DNA from: Persicitalea jodogahamensis
GTDB taxonomy: Bacteria > Bacteroidota > Bacteroidia > Cytophagales > Spirosomataceae
Direction of reading: 5' to 3'
DNA: 64,000 bases
Assembly (NCBI RefSeq): GCF_014651615.1
Contig: NZ_BMXF01000004.1
Span: 1-64,000 of the forward strand
The position numbers and the translations under genes were made by a program. Below the pieces are notes generated by a model, which was given only the letters and a program-made list of their open reading frames with translations, had not been told where the DNA came from and made no database searches. Numbering within the stretch: the stretch's first letter is position 1; every line of letters starts with the position of its first letter. Of this stretch, positions 17,125 to 27,148 are shown piece after piece.

Positions 17125-19668
17125 ATGACTCAGCAATCGAACGACGCACCAGACAAACAGGAAGAAACCCAAAAAGCAAACCAAGCCGACGTTTCTAAAT
17201 CAGTAGAGGAAACCAATCCGACTCCAGAGAGTACGAATGAACTTTCTGCCGCGAAGCCAGAAGAGGCGGAGGCCCAAACACCGGACCTCCAGCTGGCTAA
17301 TGACGATGGTACGGATGAAATTGAAACTGACAAACTGGTGCCGCCCATTGATTCTTCACATGACGATATGGTACACACTAAGACGTTGGATGAATTAGGG
17401 GAAGAGACGCATGTAGCGATTTCGGGTACTGTGGACGAAAACCCTGAATTGCTTGGCAAAGCCTACGAAATGGCCGAGGCCGCTGCCGACCATGAGTCCG
17501 TTCAGCCAGTAACGGACGAAACCGATGCAGATTCGTCTGAGGCATCTGAAGAAGCTGCCGTAGCGATTTCCGGTGTTCCTCACGAAAATCCTGAGCTGCT
17601 GACGAAAGCATACGATCTGGCTGAAAACGCTGCAGATCGCAACAAGCCCGAATCTGAAACAGAATCAACTACCGATTCAGGCCCGTCTGCCGATATACCT
17701 AAGGGTGCTCAATCAACTGCCGATGAGCAAGATAACGAAGGGGTTGCCTCGCCTGAAGCAGCGCCTGCTGATGCCTCGGTTCCCACTGATGAATCCTCAG
17801 AAAATGACGAGGAGGACGATGACGACGATGATAACGCGACAACCGATGACTCGGATGAAGACGACGAGGATGATTCGGACGACAGTGAGGAGCTTGATTA
17901 TGCCACGGCCACCAAAGAAGAACTGGCGGCTGCCCTAGAAAAAGAACTGGCTGTGATATCGGCAACTGGGGTTGGTATGAAACAGATCAAACGGATCGAT
18001 GGGGTAGTGAAGGAAGTTCGCCCGGTGCTCACTCAGATGAAACGCACTGAATGGGATGCCGCCAAGGAAAAATATGTGGCCGATACCGGTTCTGAGGACG
18101 GATTTGAATACACCCATGATGCGCAGACATCACAGGTTGAAAATCTGTTAAAAGAAATCCGAGCGAAAAGGAAAGCATTTTTCCAGGATCTCGACAAGAA
18201 TCGCGATCAGAATTTTAACCAGAAAACTGAACTACTGCAGCGGCTGCGTGAGCTGGTGGACACTGATGACAGCCAGGAGGTCGGAGCGGCGGATATCAAA
18301 AATAGCTGGGAGGAATTCAAGAAAATTCAGGAAGAGTGGAAGCAGGCAGGCAATGTCTCTTCGGCCCACAATGGTACTCTCTGGGCCACCTACAATGCGT
18401 TGGTCGATCGGTATTTCTCCAACCGGAACATCTACTTTGAATTAAAAGAGCTCGACCGAAAGAAAAATTCCGACCTGAAAGTAGAGCTTTGCGAAAAGAT
18501 CGAAGCCCTGGTCAAGACGCTGGAAGAGCGCCCAATGAGTCGTGAGATTCTCAAGGAAGGCAACGAAATTTTCGAGGAATATAAGCATGTAGGTCCCGCG
18601 CCACGTGAGGAGCAGGAGTTGCTTTGGGGGCGGTTCAAAGAGTCGCTCGATGCCTTGTACGACGCTCGCCGTGCCCAGTACGAAGAGCAGAAAAAGTCCA
18701 TGGTGGAGATTTATGAGAAAAAGTCAAAAATCTATGAAACCATCATTCCTTACACGACATTCTCGTCGGGCAGTATCAATGAATGGAATGCCAAGACACG
18801 CGAAATCATCGCTTATCAGGAAGAATGGCAGTCCATAAAAGGTCCGATGCCGCGGGGTGAGGGTAAGGATTTGAGCAAGAAATTCTGGGGATCGCTGAAA
18901 ACTTTTTTCAACAATAAGAGCGAATTTTTCAAGCAGCTGGAGGCTAAGCGTGAAGTAAACCTTAAGGCTAAACAAGATCTTTGCGCGCAAGTCGATCAAA
19001 TTCTGGAATCCGGTGAGGATAATGCGGCAAACACCCAGCGAATCATCGAACTTCAGAAACAATGGAAGAGCATCGGCCAGGTACCGGAGAAGTTTAAGAA
19101 CTCAATTTACAAACGCTTCAAGGAGGCCTGCGATGCGTACTTTAACAACAAGCGTAGCAAGCATAAAGAGCAGGATAAGGAGTTTGAGGAAAACTTGGCC
19201 CAAAAAGAGGCGCTCTGCGATCGCATAGAAAAGGCTGCCGCTGATCCCGGCGACTCGACATTGGCCAACCTGAATGATTTTAAGGCAGAGTGGGCCAAAA
19301 TTGGCTTCGTTCCCCGTAAGGCCATGCAGAAGATTCAGAAACGGTACATTGACGCTGTCAATTCTTATGTTGGCTCACTGGGCAAGCTTTCGAGCAAGCA
19401 GAAAGAGCAGGTAATTCTTGAAAGTGAGGTGGCCATGGTGAGAGAGGGCGATAGCAGTCGAAACCTCAACCGCAAGGAGAGTGATATCCGCCGCAAAGTC
19501 ACGCAACTGGAAAACGATATTGCATTGTGGGAAAACAACATTGAGTTCTTCGCAAAATCTAAATCTGCCGACAAAGTGAAGGCTCAGTTTGAAGAGAAAA
19601 TAAAAAAGGCCTCCGAAGAGCTTGAAGCATTGAAACACCAACTGACTGTAATTCAGGAGGCGATTTAA
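17125..19668 (+). CDS. Large acidic protein with multiple DUF349 helical repeats
   Basis: The 847-residue protein lacks a signal peptide. The first 260 residues are acidic and disordered, with long Asp/Glu runs and two copies of a short motif (VAISGTVDENPELLGKAY and VAISGVPHENPELLTKAY). The rest is a chain of about five to six DUF349 helical modules (for example SWEEFKKIQEEWKQAGNVS and LQKQWKSIGQVPEKFKNSI, with recurrent FFNNK/YFNNKR turns), ending in a coiled coil. DUF349 proteins are widespread in Bacteroidota and their role is not settled. A hairpin terminator follows. The DUF349 assignment is firm; any function would be guesswork. Confidence 0.9.
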   Translation: MTQQSNDAPDKQEETQKANQADVSKSVEETNPTPESTNELSAAKPEEAEAQTPDLQLANDDGTDEIETDKLVPPIDSSHDDMVHTKTLDELGEETHVAISGTVDENPELLGKAYEMAEAAADHESVQPVTDETDADSSEASEEAAVAISGVPHENPELLTKAYDLAENAADRNKPESETESTTDSGPSADIPKGAQSTADEQDNEGVASPEAAPADASVPTDESSENDEEDDDDDDNATTDDSDEDDEDDSDDSEELDYATATKEELAAALEKELAVISATGVGMKQIKRIDGVVKEVRPVLTQMKRTEWDAAKEKYVADTGSEDGFEYTHDAQTSQVENLLKEIRAKRKAFFQDLDKNRDQNFNQKTELLQRLRELVDTDDSQEVGAADIKNSWEEFKKIQEEWKQAGNVSSAHNGTLWATYNALVDRYFSNRNIYFELKELDRKKNSDLKVELCEKIEALVKTLEERPMSREILKEGNEIFEEYKHVGPAPREEQELLWGRFKESLDALYDARRAQYEEQKKSMVEIYEKKSKIYETIIPYTTFSSGSINEWNAKTREIIAYQEEWQSIKGPMPRGEGKDLSKKFWGSLKTFFNNKSEFFKQLEAKREVNLKAKQDLCAQVDQILESGEDNAANTQRIIELQKQWKSIGQVPEKFKNSIYKRFKEACDAYFNNKRSKHKEQDKEFEENLAQKEALCDRIEKAAADPGDSTLANLNDFKAEWAKIGFVPRKAMQKIQKRYIDAVNSYVGSLGKLSSKQKEQVILESEVAMVREGDSSRNLNRKESDIRRKVTQLENDIALWENNIEFFAKSKSADKVKAQFEEKIKKASEELEALKHQLTVIQEAI

Positions 19669-19677
19669 TAAACTCAG

Positions 19678-19714
19678 CAGCGCAACTAAATATTTCTTGT
19701 ATTTAGTTGCGCTG
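19678..19714 (+). terminator. Hairpin terminator after the DUF349 gene
   Basis: A perfect 15-bp stem (19678-19692 with 19700-19714) closes a 7-nt loop, 10 bp after the stop. A T-run is lacking, so it could also protect the mRNA end. Confidence 0.7.
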
Positions 19715-19776
19715 TATGATTTCAAGTACTACTTTTGCCCCACGATAAATCGTCACCAGGCGATCAATTGTAACAA

Positions 19777-19849
<73 letters not shown>

Positions 19850-19858
19850 CTTAAAAAT

Positions 19859-19898
19859 CAAGCACTTATGAGATAAAACTCGTAAGTGCTTTTTTATT
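19859..19898 (+). terminator. Terminator of tRNA-Thr
   Basis: AAGCACTTA and TAAGTGCTT form the stem, with an inner GAG/CTC helix, followed by six T. It lies 10 bp after the tRNA. Confidence 0.85.
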
Positions 19899-19936
19899 TG
19901 ATACACAAAATTGATTTGATTTACTCAGACTTATAC

Positions 19937-20016
19937 TGTTCTGTTTAGTTCTGTGCTGTTCTGTGCTGTTCTGTGCTGTTCTGTGGAATTTTGTAGAGTT
20001 TTGTGGAATTCTGTGT
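19937..20016. repeat. Eight degenerate 10-bp tandem units
   Basis: Units of the type TGTTCTGTGC or AATTTTGTGG repeat with a strict 10-bp period; three consecutive copies are nearly identical. The motif TTGTGGAATT recurs at about 20002, 20163 and 20185, just outside the array. The rest of the stretch from 19899 to 20191 is AT-rich and holds no gene I can see. It separates tRNA-Thr from the defence block. Confidence 0.8.
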
Positions 20017-20191
20017 ATCGTGAAATCTTCTTTTAATGTTCCTAGATTGATTTCTAACAGTTTATTCCAGCTTTAAAAGTTGCTCTAAATCTTGTTAAGC
20101 AATATACTTACCTCTATTTCTCTTATTGTTCTTGTATTTGTTTTATCTCTCTGCTTTATCATTTGTGGAATTCTCCAAATTCTTTGTGGAA

Positions 20192-21910
20192 TTATTGATC
20201 TTTGTATTTCTCGTTCAACATATCTACTACTTTACTCATCTTATCTTCTGAAATAGTGATTCTCTCATTTAGCGAGTAAGTTGTTCCTGAACCTTTACCC
20301 TCTTTCATCAAAATAGCATCTTCTACAAGCTTATCCACTAAATACTTAACCTGTTCACGATTTAGCGCCTTGTTAAAGGACTTAACGAACACCCCCATTT
20401 TTACCTTCTTGCTTTTCTCAGCTACTTCAACAATGATCTTCACTTCTTCAAGCAGATAGGTTCCAATAGACGGAGATTGTTCATCTCTAACTAGCTTCTG
20501 ATAGAAATCGCCGAGTACTAATCGAGAATGAGTACTCCTTATGAGTCTCTCATTTACCAGCTTCCCAACAACGACGGGATTCAAATCAGCTTGGTGTCCA
20601 TCTCGTATTTTTGCGAGTGTGATTATATCATGAACACCAAGTTTGTTGTCCTCATTACGCTCTTTTTGTGTGTTAAAAATAAAAATGTAAAAAGCAGGGT
20701 TCGAGATTTTTCCGTCCAGAGTAAGGGAAACCTGGAAGAGGTCTGATTCTGAGTAATCGGGAGTTGGTTTACCTTCTGAAAGGGTTAAGGAGAATATCTT
20801 ATCTACTCCCTGACCTGAACGCTCTACCAAACCAGTTTTGAGCAATATTTCAGATAACAAACGGCTTCTAGGGGTACTATTGATCGTCAAGATATTTTCC
20901 AGCGTTACCCCTTTAGGAAATCCACCCGGATTGGTTATGGTTATTTTTGAAGGAAACTGTTTGATAACTGTTTCAGATGTAAGACTATAATCTCGATGCG
21001 CAATAGCGTTCAGTAGCGATTCGCGAATAACCTCTTCATTAAAGAAAGGTACTGAATAGATGTAAGGTCCACTTCTGATTGAAGCGTTACTATTTCGTAT
21101 CTCTGACCAAATCTTCTCGATTCCTATAAACAGAGCATCGTCTACCTCAACACGCCAATCGTGAGGAATGGATGTTTCTGAATCTCTAAATTCTATGATG
21201 ATTCTAGCTTGGGGAAGATACTTTCTGATTGCAGTCTGAGTTCCCAATAGAATCAATGCGGCATATGTCAGTTTGTTATCCCGACTCAAATCCAAATCGG
21301 AGAGAATCTGTTCATCAGACAAAGTTCTAAAACCAGAATTTTTCTGTTTCAAGGCGTATTTGTCCTTCAAAATACCGATAGCACTCTTGTCCAGATCAGT
21401 TATGGAAAGACCATCACATATTTTTGCGGAGAAGTCGGGTTCTGTCTCAGAAAGTATTTTAAACATCTCCTCGTCTGACATATTGCGCAGACTTTCACCT
21501 ATACGCATGAGTGGTACTCCTTCAAACTTGATCAGTTTACCAACTGGACGAGAAGGTACTGTTACCACTAAAACTCTCATTGAATCTTCGTATAGCTCTT
21601 TGAGGTCTATACGAATATGAATGCGCTTATAGACTTCATCCTCTAACTGCCCAAGTTCACCTTCCCCAAAGTTGGTACCTACAACCTTGTGGGGATATGG
21701 GTCAGTCATACCAAGTACTAGTGTTCCACCACGCTCATTTGCGAGTGCTACGACATATCCCAGAAAACATTTCCGTCTTTCAATTTGATCGGTATGTTGT
21801 CCTCCTGCAAAAGGAAAATTCCTTTTAGCTTCCTTGAACTCAACTTTATCTTCTGATTCTTTCAGACGTTTGAGTCGTTCTAACGTAATGTCCTCACTCA
21901 CTTTTGACAA
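20192..21910 (-). CDS. AlbA_2 (Schlafen-like) ATP-binding protein
   Basis: The 572-residue soluble protein has an N-terminal AlbA_2 domain (VEFKEAKRNFPF at about 22-33, NERGGTLVLGM at about 58-68), a central region with EVIRESLLNAIAHRDYS and ITNPGGFPKGV typical of the HATPase-like part of the COG2865 group, and a C-terminal winged-helix-like region. Such proteins are annotated as predicted transcriptional regulators or helicase-related and are often found in defence islands. It lies 67 bp downstream of hsdR on the same strand and may be co-transcribed. Its biochemical role is not known; a modulatory or abortive function is a guess. Confidence 0.8.
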   Translation of the reverse strand: MSKVSEDITLERLKRLKESEDKVEFKEAKRNFPFAGGQHTDQIERRKCFLGYVVALANERGGTLVLGMTDPYPHKVVGTNFGEGELGQLEDEVYKRIHIRIDLKELYEDSMRVLVVTVPSRPVGKLIKFEGVPLMRIGESLRNMSDEEMFKILSETEPDFSAKICDGLSITDLDKSAIGILKDKYALKQKNSGFRTLSDEQILSDLDLSRDNKLTYAALILLGTQTAIRKYLPQARIIIEFRDSETSIPHDWRVEVDDALFIGIEKIWSEIRNSNASIRSGPYIYSVPFFNEEVIRESLLNAIAHRDYSLTSETVIKQFPSKITITNPGGFPKGVTLENILTINSTPRSRLLSEILLKTGLVERSGQGVDKIFSLTLSEGKPTPDYSESDLFQVSLTLDGKISNPAFYIFIFNTQKERNEDNKLGVHDIITLAKIRDGHQADLNPVVVGKLVNERLIRSTHSRLVLGDFYQKLVRDEQSPSIGTYLLEEVKIIVEVAEKSKKVKMGVFVKSFNKALNREQVKYLVDKLVEDAILMKEGKGSGTTYSLNERITISEDKMSKVVDMLNEKYKDQ

Positions 21911-21977
21911 ATCTTGATGATCAATACAATTAGTTGAATTATAGCAAATTGGTATTATAGTAGTGATACAGAATACC

Positions 21978-24938
21978 TCACTCCCCTTTTTGCCTTCGAT
22001 AGTGATTGTACATCACATCCGAGATGATAGGTTTCCGCTCAGGTGATTCTACCGTGCGGAAAAAGTCGAAGTTGTCATTGACGTATTCCAGGAAGAGTTT
22101 GCTCATCATTTCATCCCAGTACTTGCGTTTGTTGGTTTCGGAGTTGTCTCCCTTCATTACTTTTTGTAAAGTCTCATCTTCACTCATGCGCTTGTAGACG
22201 TTGTTGAGGTGAATGCGATGTTCCTCTGTCAGTCCACTTCCAAAAGTCTCATTCAACTTGTTAATGATAGTGCTGAGTAGTTCCAGTGGTTCTTCTATCA
22301 TGTTGCCCGTACTACCACTATCTGACATTGGGTCGAGTTCTCCTTTTATGTCTTCCAGGGTGAGTTTCAGTTCACCGATTTTTTGGATGCGTAGTGAATC
22401 CAGGTCGATGGAATCGGATAGGTCAATCGGGGTGGAGCTACGGTGGGGTAGTTTCTTTTTGAGGTATTTCAGGTAGATGAACAGTTTTTCGAGTTCTGCG
22501 TCCTGAAAGTTGATGACCTGGGTGATGTAGTTGTACAACCGACAGTAGGAGTTGATCAACGACCGGAAATGTTCCTTCTGTTCCTCTGATTCGATCCTTG
22601 ACCAGTTTTCAACTGCTCCATCAAGGAAGTGAAGCAGCTTTGCGTCGGACTCCCGTTCTGAATAGAACAGCTTGCAGAATTCCTCTACCTCGTACTTGGT
22701 AAACAGGTTGAACCCCCTGATTTCGGTTTCCAGTTCGTAGAGTTTGTATGAGTCAGTTTCTCCGGTGAGAATCGTGGATTCGTAGAAGGGTTGGAATGCG
22801 TCAATAATCTCTTCCGGTTCATTCACAAAGTCCAGTACGAAGGTATCGGTCTTCCCCTTCATGGTGCGATTCAATCGGGAAAGGGTTTGTACGCATTGTA
22901 CTCCACCCAGTTTTTTATCCACAAACATCGAATGAATCATCGGTTCGTCAAATCCGGTCTGGAATTTACTGGACACGATCAGAATCCGGTACATGGGATC
23001 TTTCAAACCATCAGGAATACTTACCGCGTTTTGAAGTCCATTCTCCGTATTCAACGAGTGTTCCGTATGTTCCTTGCCATTGTGCTGAATGGAACCACTG
23101 AATGCGACCAGACACGAGTATGGTAGCTGTAATTCGTTCATTTGTTTGACCATCTCCATCTGGAACAACACACAGTGTTTCCGGGAACGAACCACCACCA
23201 TTGCTCTCGCGCGACCGTTAATCTGCTTTGAGGTATGACTGACGAATTGGTTCAGAATGATAGACACTTTCTGACGAATGGTTTCTTCGTGGGAGTCTAC
23301 ATACGATACCAGTTCACGTTTTACCTTCCCTTCGGGTAGTTCCAGTTCTTCTTCATTAGGATCGTCGGTACGTAGTTTGAACCAGCGTTTGAATTGGGTG
23401 AAATGTTCCAGCGTGTCGAGGGTGTACCCTTCCGCGATGGACTGTTTCATGGAATAGGTATGGAACGATTCAAACTGACCCGATTCATTTTTACGACCAA
23501 AGATTTCGAGCGTCTTGTTTTTGGGAGTACCCGTAAAACCAAAGAACGAGATGTGTTTCTGTTTTCCCCGACTACCTATTTCCCGTTCGAGTACATCCTG
23601 GTAGTCTTCGGGTTCTTCGTCACCGTATTCATTGACGGAGAGTGATTTCTTTAAATTTTTGGAGGATTCACCACTTTGTGACGAATGTACTTCATCGATA
23701 ATGACCGCGAAGGTTCTTCCACTGAGTTTGGACATCGTTTTTGCAATGACCCCGAATTTCTGAATGGTGGTCACGATGATGTCTTTCCCTACTCCGAGTG
23801 ATGCTTTGAGTTGGGCCGAGTTTTTATCAATGGTTTTGACTACCCCGGAGGTTTGTTCCAGGTCGGTCAAGGTTTTTTGGAGTTGTTTGTCAAGTACCTT
23901 CCGATCCGTCACGACGATGATGGTATCGAACAGTCGGGTAGTATCGGTGGAATTTCTGTAAAGAGAAGTGAGGGTATGCGCTAACCAACCGATGCTATAA
24001 CTTTTTCCTGATCCGGTGGTGTGTTGAATCAGGTAGTTGTGACCCGTTCCTTCCAGTCTGATTTGGTTTTGCAGTTTACGAATGACATCCAGCTGATGGT
24101 ACCGGGGAAAGATCAACAGGTCTTTTTTCTTCTCGATAACTCTGTTCTGAATGCTACTCCACTCTTTTTCGGATTCGGTAGTTTCCAGCACGAAGTTTTC
24201 GATGATGTCGAGGACTGAGTTAGGCGTCAGAACCTCTTTCCACAGGTACGATACCTTATAATCATCCGGTACGATGGGGTTGACGATTCCTTTATTGTAG
24301 GGTAGAAACTTCGTGTCTGCTCCGTTGAGTCGGGTGGACATGCCTACGGTGTCGTTATCTACCACAAAATGAACCAGCAACCTTTTGAATTGTAACAGGG
24401 GTTCGTTGTGTGGATTCCGGTCAAACTGGTACTGTTTGATGGCGTGGGTGAGGTTCTGACCCGAGAGTTGATTTTTTAACTCGATGCTGACAATGGGTAT
24501 TCCATTGATGAACAGCATGAGATCAATGGAATTCTCGTTGTTTTTGGAGTAGTGTACCTGACGTACCACCGACAGACGATTCAGCAGGTACTTCTCCTGG
24601 TGTTCGGGATTGAGTCCGGTTTTGGGTTCAAAGTACACCGGGTCCAGGTACACGCCCCGGTCACGTAGTTGATTCCTCAGTACGTGAATGACTCCGTGTT
24701 TCTGAATCTCGGATGAAAGTCGTTTGACGAGTTTTTCTTCTGATTGCTCCCCAAACTGTACCTGCCACTTCTCCCATTGGTTGGGTTGGGTATCCTGAAT
24801 GAACGCGATGAATTCAGATGGAATCAGACCCAGATCACGATCATACAGGGTGTGGTGAACCGATGCATACTTTAAACCTCCTGCCCCGGTGGTGGTAAGG
24901 TAGTTTTCGATGTGGTCCTCGAAGCGTTTTTCGGTCAT
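21978..24938 (-). CDS. hsdR: Type I restriction endonuclease subunit R
   Basis: The 986-residue motor and nuclease subunit. The N-terminal nuclease domain shows NSIDLMLFINGIPIVSIELKN, the D...ExK core of type I endonucleases. The SF2 translocase has Walker A TTGSGKS (about 306-312), the DEVH box in IIDEVHSSQSG, SFFGFTGTPKNKT (motif III) and LSRLNRTMKGK (motif VI). With HsdM and HsdS it cuts DNA far from an unmethylated target. All core motifs are intact, suggesting an active enzyme. It starts 30 bp after hsdS ends. Confidence 0.96.
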   Translation of the reverse strand: MTEKRFEDHIENYLTTTGAGGLKYASVHHTLYDRDLGLIPSEFIAFIQDTQPNQWEKWQVQFGEQSEEKLVKRLSSEIQKHGVIHVLRNQLRDRGVYLDPVYFEPKTGLNPEHQEKYLLNRLSVVRQVHYSKNNENSIDLMLFINGIPIVSIELKNQLSGQNLTHAIKQYQFDRNPHNEPLLQFKRLLVHFVVDNDTVGMSTRLNGADTKFLPYNKGIVNPIVPDDYKVSYLWKEVLTPNSVLDIIENFVLETTESEKEWSSIQNRVIEKKKDLLIFPRYHQLDVIRKLQNQIRLEGTGHNYLIQHTTGSGKSYSIGWLAHTLTSLYRNSTDTTRLFDTIIVVTDRKVLDKQLQKTLTDLEQTSGVVKTIDKNSAQLKASLGVGKDIIVTTIQKFGVIAKTMSKLSGRTFAVIIDEVHSSQSGESSKNLKKSLSVNEYGDEEPEDYQDVLEREIGSRGKQKHISFFGFTGTPKNKTLEIFGRKNESGQFESFHTYSMKQSIAEGYTLDTLEHFTQFKRWFKLRTDDPNEEELELPEGKVKRELVSYVDSHEETIRQKVSIILNQFVSHTSKQINGRARAMVVVRSRKHCVLFQMEMVKQMNELQLPYSCLVAFSGSIQHNGKEHTEHSLNTENGLQNAVSIPDGLKDPMYRILIVSSKFQTGFDEPMIHSMFVDKKLGGVQCVQTLSRLNRTMKGKTDTFVLDFVNEPEEIIDAFQPFYESTILTGETDSYKLYELETEIRGFNLFTKYEVEEFCKLFYSERESDAKLLHFLDGAVENWSRIESEEQKEHFRSLINSYCRLYNYITQVINFQDAELEKLFIYLKYLKKKLPHRSSTPIDLSDSIDLDSLRIQKIGELKLTLEDIKGELDPMSDSGSTGNMIEEPLELLSTIINKLNETFGSGLTEEHRIHLNNVYKRMSEDETLQKVMKGDNSETNKRKYWDEMMSKLFLEYVNDNFDFFRTVESPERKPIISDVMYNHYRRQKGE

Positions 24939-24968
24939 TATGTGGTGAGGGGAAGAGGTTGAGGGATT

Positions 24969-26225
24969 TTAAGTATCGAGTACGCAGATTTTACCCGTGA
25001 CTACTTCGGAGATCAGACTTTGGCGGTATTCTTTCAAGAGATCTATTTTTTGTTCTTCCTGCTGAATGGTTTGGTCGATGAGTTGGGTTTGCTCGTCAAG
25101 GTAAGTGACTATTGCTTGTTGTTCGGAATAAGGTGGAACTGGAATATCTAGGTTCTGAATCCTTTCAACGGATAAACCTGGTTGTGCGGATGCCAATGAA
25201 TACTGATTTAAATTCATCATTCTTAGCAATTCACCCAACCAGGTAGTTTCATAACTACCTTTTAAAGATGCTACTACCGCATGTTCAGATGCCCAAAACT
25301 TCCCATTGGCATAATTGATATTTCCACACAACGCACCTTGTCTTCCTATTAAAACATAGTGACCCTCATGTGTGTAGGAGGTAGTGAAACCTCTGAGACC
25401 ATTTCCACCGTAAACCGCATAATCTCCTACCTCGTCAATAGAATCTGAGGTAATCGAATTTCCACTCTGTAATCCTGCCACAAATTTCAATTTCATTAAT
25501 TTCCAATGGCTAGGTATTAAGCCTAAATCAACTGCTCCACTATCCTTCATCTCCACCTCGGGATCAAGACCTTTGGTGACGACGTGTTTGATGAGCGCAG
25601 TGCGTTTTTCTTTGAGTAGTTGAATTTTCTCCTGTTTCTTTTTGATCAGGTCGTCAATCAGGGTAGTTTTTTCATCGAGGTAGGTGACGATGACTTGTTG
25701 TTCAGGGAGAGGGGGTACTATGATTTTTATATTTTCAATCACTCCCATACCTATATTAGGCTGGGTACCGAAACTCCACCCTAGTTCAACAAACCTTCTA
25801 AAATATGCCGACTGGATAGATAAAAATGCGAATCGTGGAGTTATCTTGTTTGTATCAGATCGAACAATACATAAAGGCGACCAAATATTGAAATCCTCGT
25901 CAGTTTCAACGATTGTGGATTTTCCAGTGGTCGAACCGGATTTCACAATGAATATATCATCCTTTTGAGGTTTGCACTTTTTTGAGTACACCTCATGCAA
26001 TTCTGGCGATATATAGCCTCTTTTCTTGTCAAAATCTAATTTTCCATTTTGAACACTTTCTACTGATAAAAATGGAATTCCCTCGTCCAAAAATTCAGGA
26101 GTTTCATGTGGGCCATCGGTAACCTTTGTTGTAACTAAATTTTTTATTGAAGTAAGATTAAAATGTTCAGGAATTTTCCCAATCCACTCAACCCCCGAAT
26201 CTTTATAGTTACTGTACTTCCTCAT
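24969..26225 (-). CDS. hsdS: Type I restriction-modification specificity subunit
   Basis: The 418-residue protein has two target-recognition domains, each followed by a conserved helical spacer: PLPEQQVIVTYLDEKT with VTKGL, and PYSEQQAIVTYLDEQT with VTGKI. This half-repeat layout is diagnostic of HsdS and means a bipartite asymmetric target; the sequence of that target cannot be read from here. It overlaps the upstream DUF5655 gene by 4 bp, so translation is coupled. No truncation or inverted duplicate is present, so phase-variable shuffling is not indicated. Confidence 0.95.
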   Translation of the reverse strand: MRKYSNYKDSGVEWIGKIPEHFNLTSIKNLVTTKVTDGPHETPEFLDEGIPFLSVESVQNGKLDFDKKRGYISPELHEVYSKKCKPQKDDIFIVKSGSTTGKSTIVETDEDFNIWSPLCIVRSDTNKITPRFAFLSIQSAYFRRFVELGWSFGTQPNIGMGVIENIKIIVPPLPEQQVIVTYLDEKTTLIDDLIKKKQEKIQLLKEKRTALIKHVVTKGLDPEVEMKDSGAVDLGLIPSHWKLMKLKFVAGLQSGNSITSDSIDEVGDYAVYGGNGLRGFTTSYTHEGHYVLIGRQGALCGNINYANGKFWASEHAVVASLKGSYETTWLGELLRMMNLNQYSLASAQPGLSVERIQNLDIPVPPYSEQQAIVTYLDEQTQLIDQTIQQEEQKIDLLKEYRQSLISEVVTGKICVLDT

Positions 26226-27148
26226 GCTAATTTTTTCTTGTAGGATTGATTAATTAGAAACATGACATAATCAAGGTCAGTATCCTGTTGGATATTAAAA
26301 TAGTAATCTCCCTCACCCACATGTAAAGCATCCTCGTCAAAAAGAATGGAAAAACCAGAAGGATCTTGTAAAGTACCCCTCCTCATGTTGAGGACGCAAT
26401 ACAAGCCTTCATTATGAATCGATACTCCCAAAATGGGGTACTTTCTCTGAAAACTGACTATACGTTTTTTGGGTACTACTTCCACTTCACCCAAATTCAG
26501 TACCCGATCTCTTAGCTTTTTATAGATTTCCACCACCCATTCTGGTCTCGATTTGCTTTTATTAAGTAATGACTCCTCTGTATGTACGGTAACCTGCTGT
26601 GTTACTTTAAGAACTACATCTTCCTTCGATTTTGAGGTAGCAGTAATACTTTCTTTCGAAGTTGTTTTGTGCTGGTTCAGTCCAATTAGCCCATTCACGT
26701 ACCTTTTTATTTCCCAGAGTTCAAAGGGTACGTCCTTAAAATCGACCGATGTTTTTTGATACTCCGTGAAATACGGCGAAATGAAAATCACTTTCGATTG
26801 CGTCCAGTCTACTTCGTTCTTTTTAAGGGTAATACCGCAATGGTCGTGGTATTCCAGAATGAAATCTGCTTTGTTGTTCAGCAGAATGGACATGTAGGTG
26901 TACCCCTGGTCAATCACCGAGAAATTACGCTCCCTCTTGTACTCGATAATGACGAACGATTTGTTTTCCTGATCGTACGCCAGGGTATCCAGTCGAAAAT
27001 TCTTGATTGGGAGTTCAGACTTGACGAATTCCAGGTTGAAGAGTTCGTCCAGATTGTTCTCTACCAAAGTCTGAATCTCCTTCTCTAACTTAAAAGAATG
27101 GTTGTCAACACTTTTCAGTCGATTCCCGTCGATGGTGTAGAGTTTCAT
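26222..27148 (-). CDS. DUF5655-type protein with nuclease-like N-terminal domain inside the hsd operon
   Basis: The 308-residue soluble protein has an N-terminal region with the pattern FRLDTLAYD...FVIIEYKRER (about 50-75), matching the D...ExK core of PD-(D/E)XK or NucS-like nuclease folds. FISPYFTEYQ and a C-terminal block with VVPKKRIVSFQRKYPILG then resemble the DUF5655 domain. It overlaps hsdM and hsdS by 4 bp each and must be translated with them. Similar proteins are seen near type I systems, but I know of no defined role. It could be an accessory nuclease, a regulator of the complex or a separate anti-phage factor. Confidence 0.8.
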   Translation of the reverse strand: MKLYTIDGNRLKSVDNHSFKLEKEIQTLVENNLDELFNLEFVKSELPIKNFRLDTLAYDQENKSFVIIEYKRERNFSVIDQGYTYMSILLNNKADFILEYHDHCGITLKKNEVDWTQSKVIFISPYFTEYQKTSVDFKDVPFELWEIKRYVNGLIGLNQHKTTSKESITATSKSKEDVVLKVTQQVTVHTEESLLNKSKSRPEWVVEIYKKLRDRVLNLGEVEVVPKKRIVSFQRKYPILGVSIHNEGLYCVLNMRRGTLQDPSGFSILFDEDALHVGEGDYYFNIQQDTDLDYVMFLINQSYKKKLA

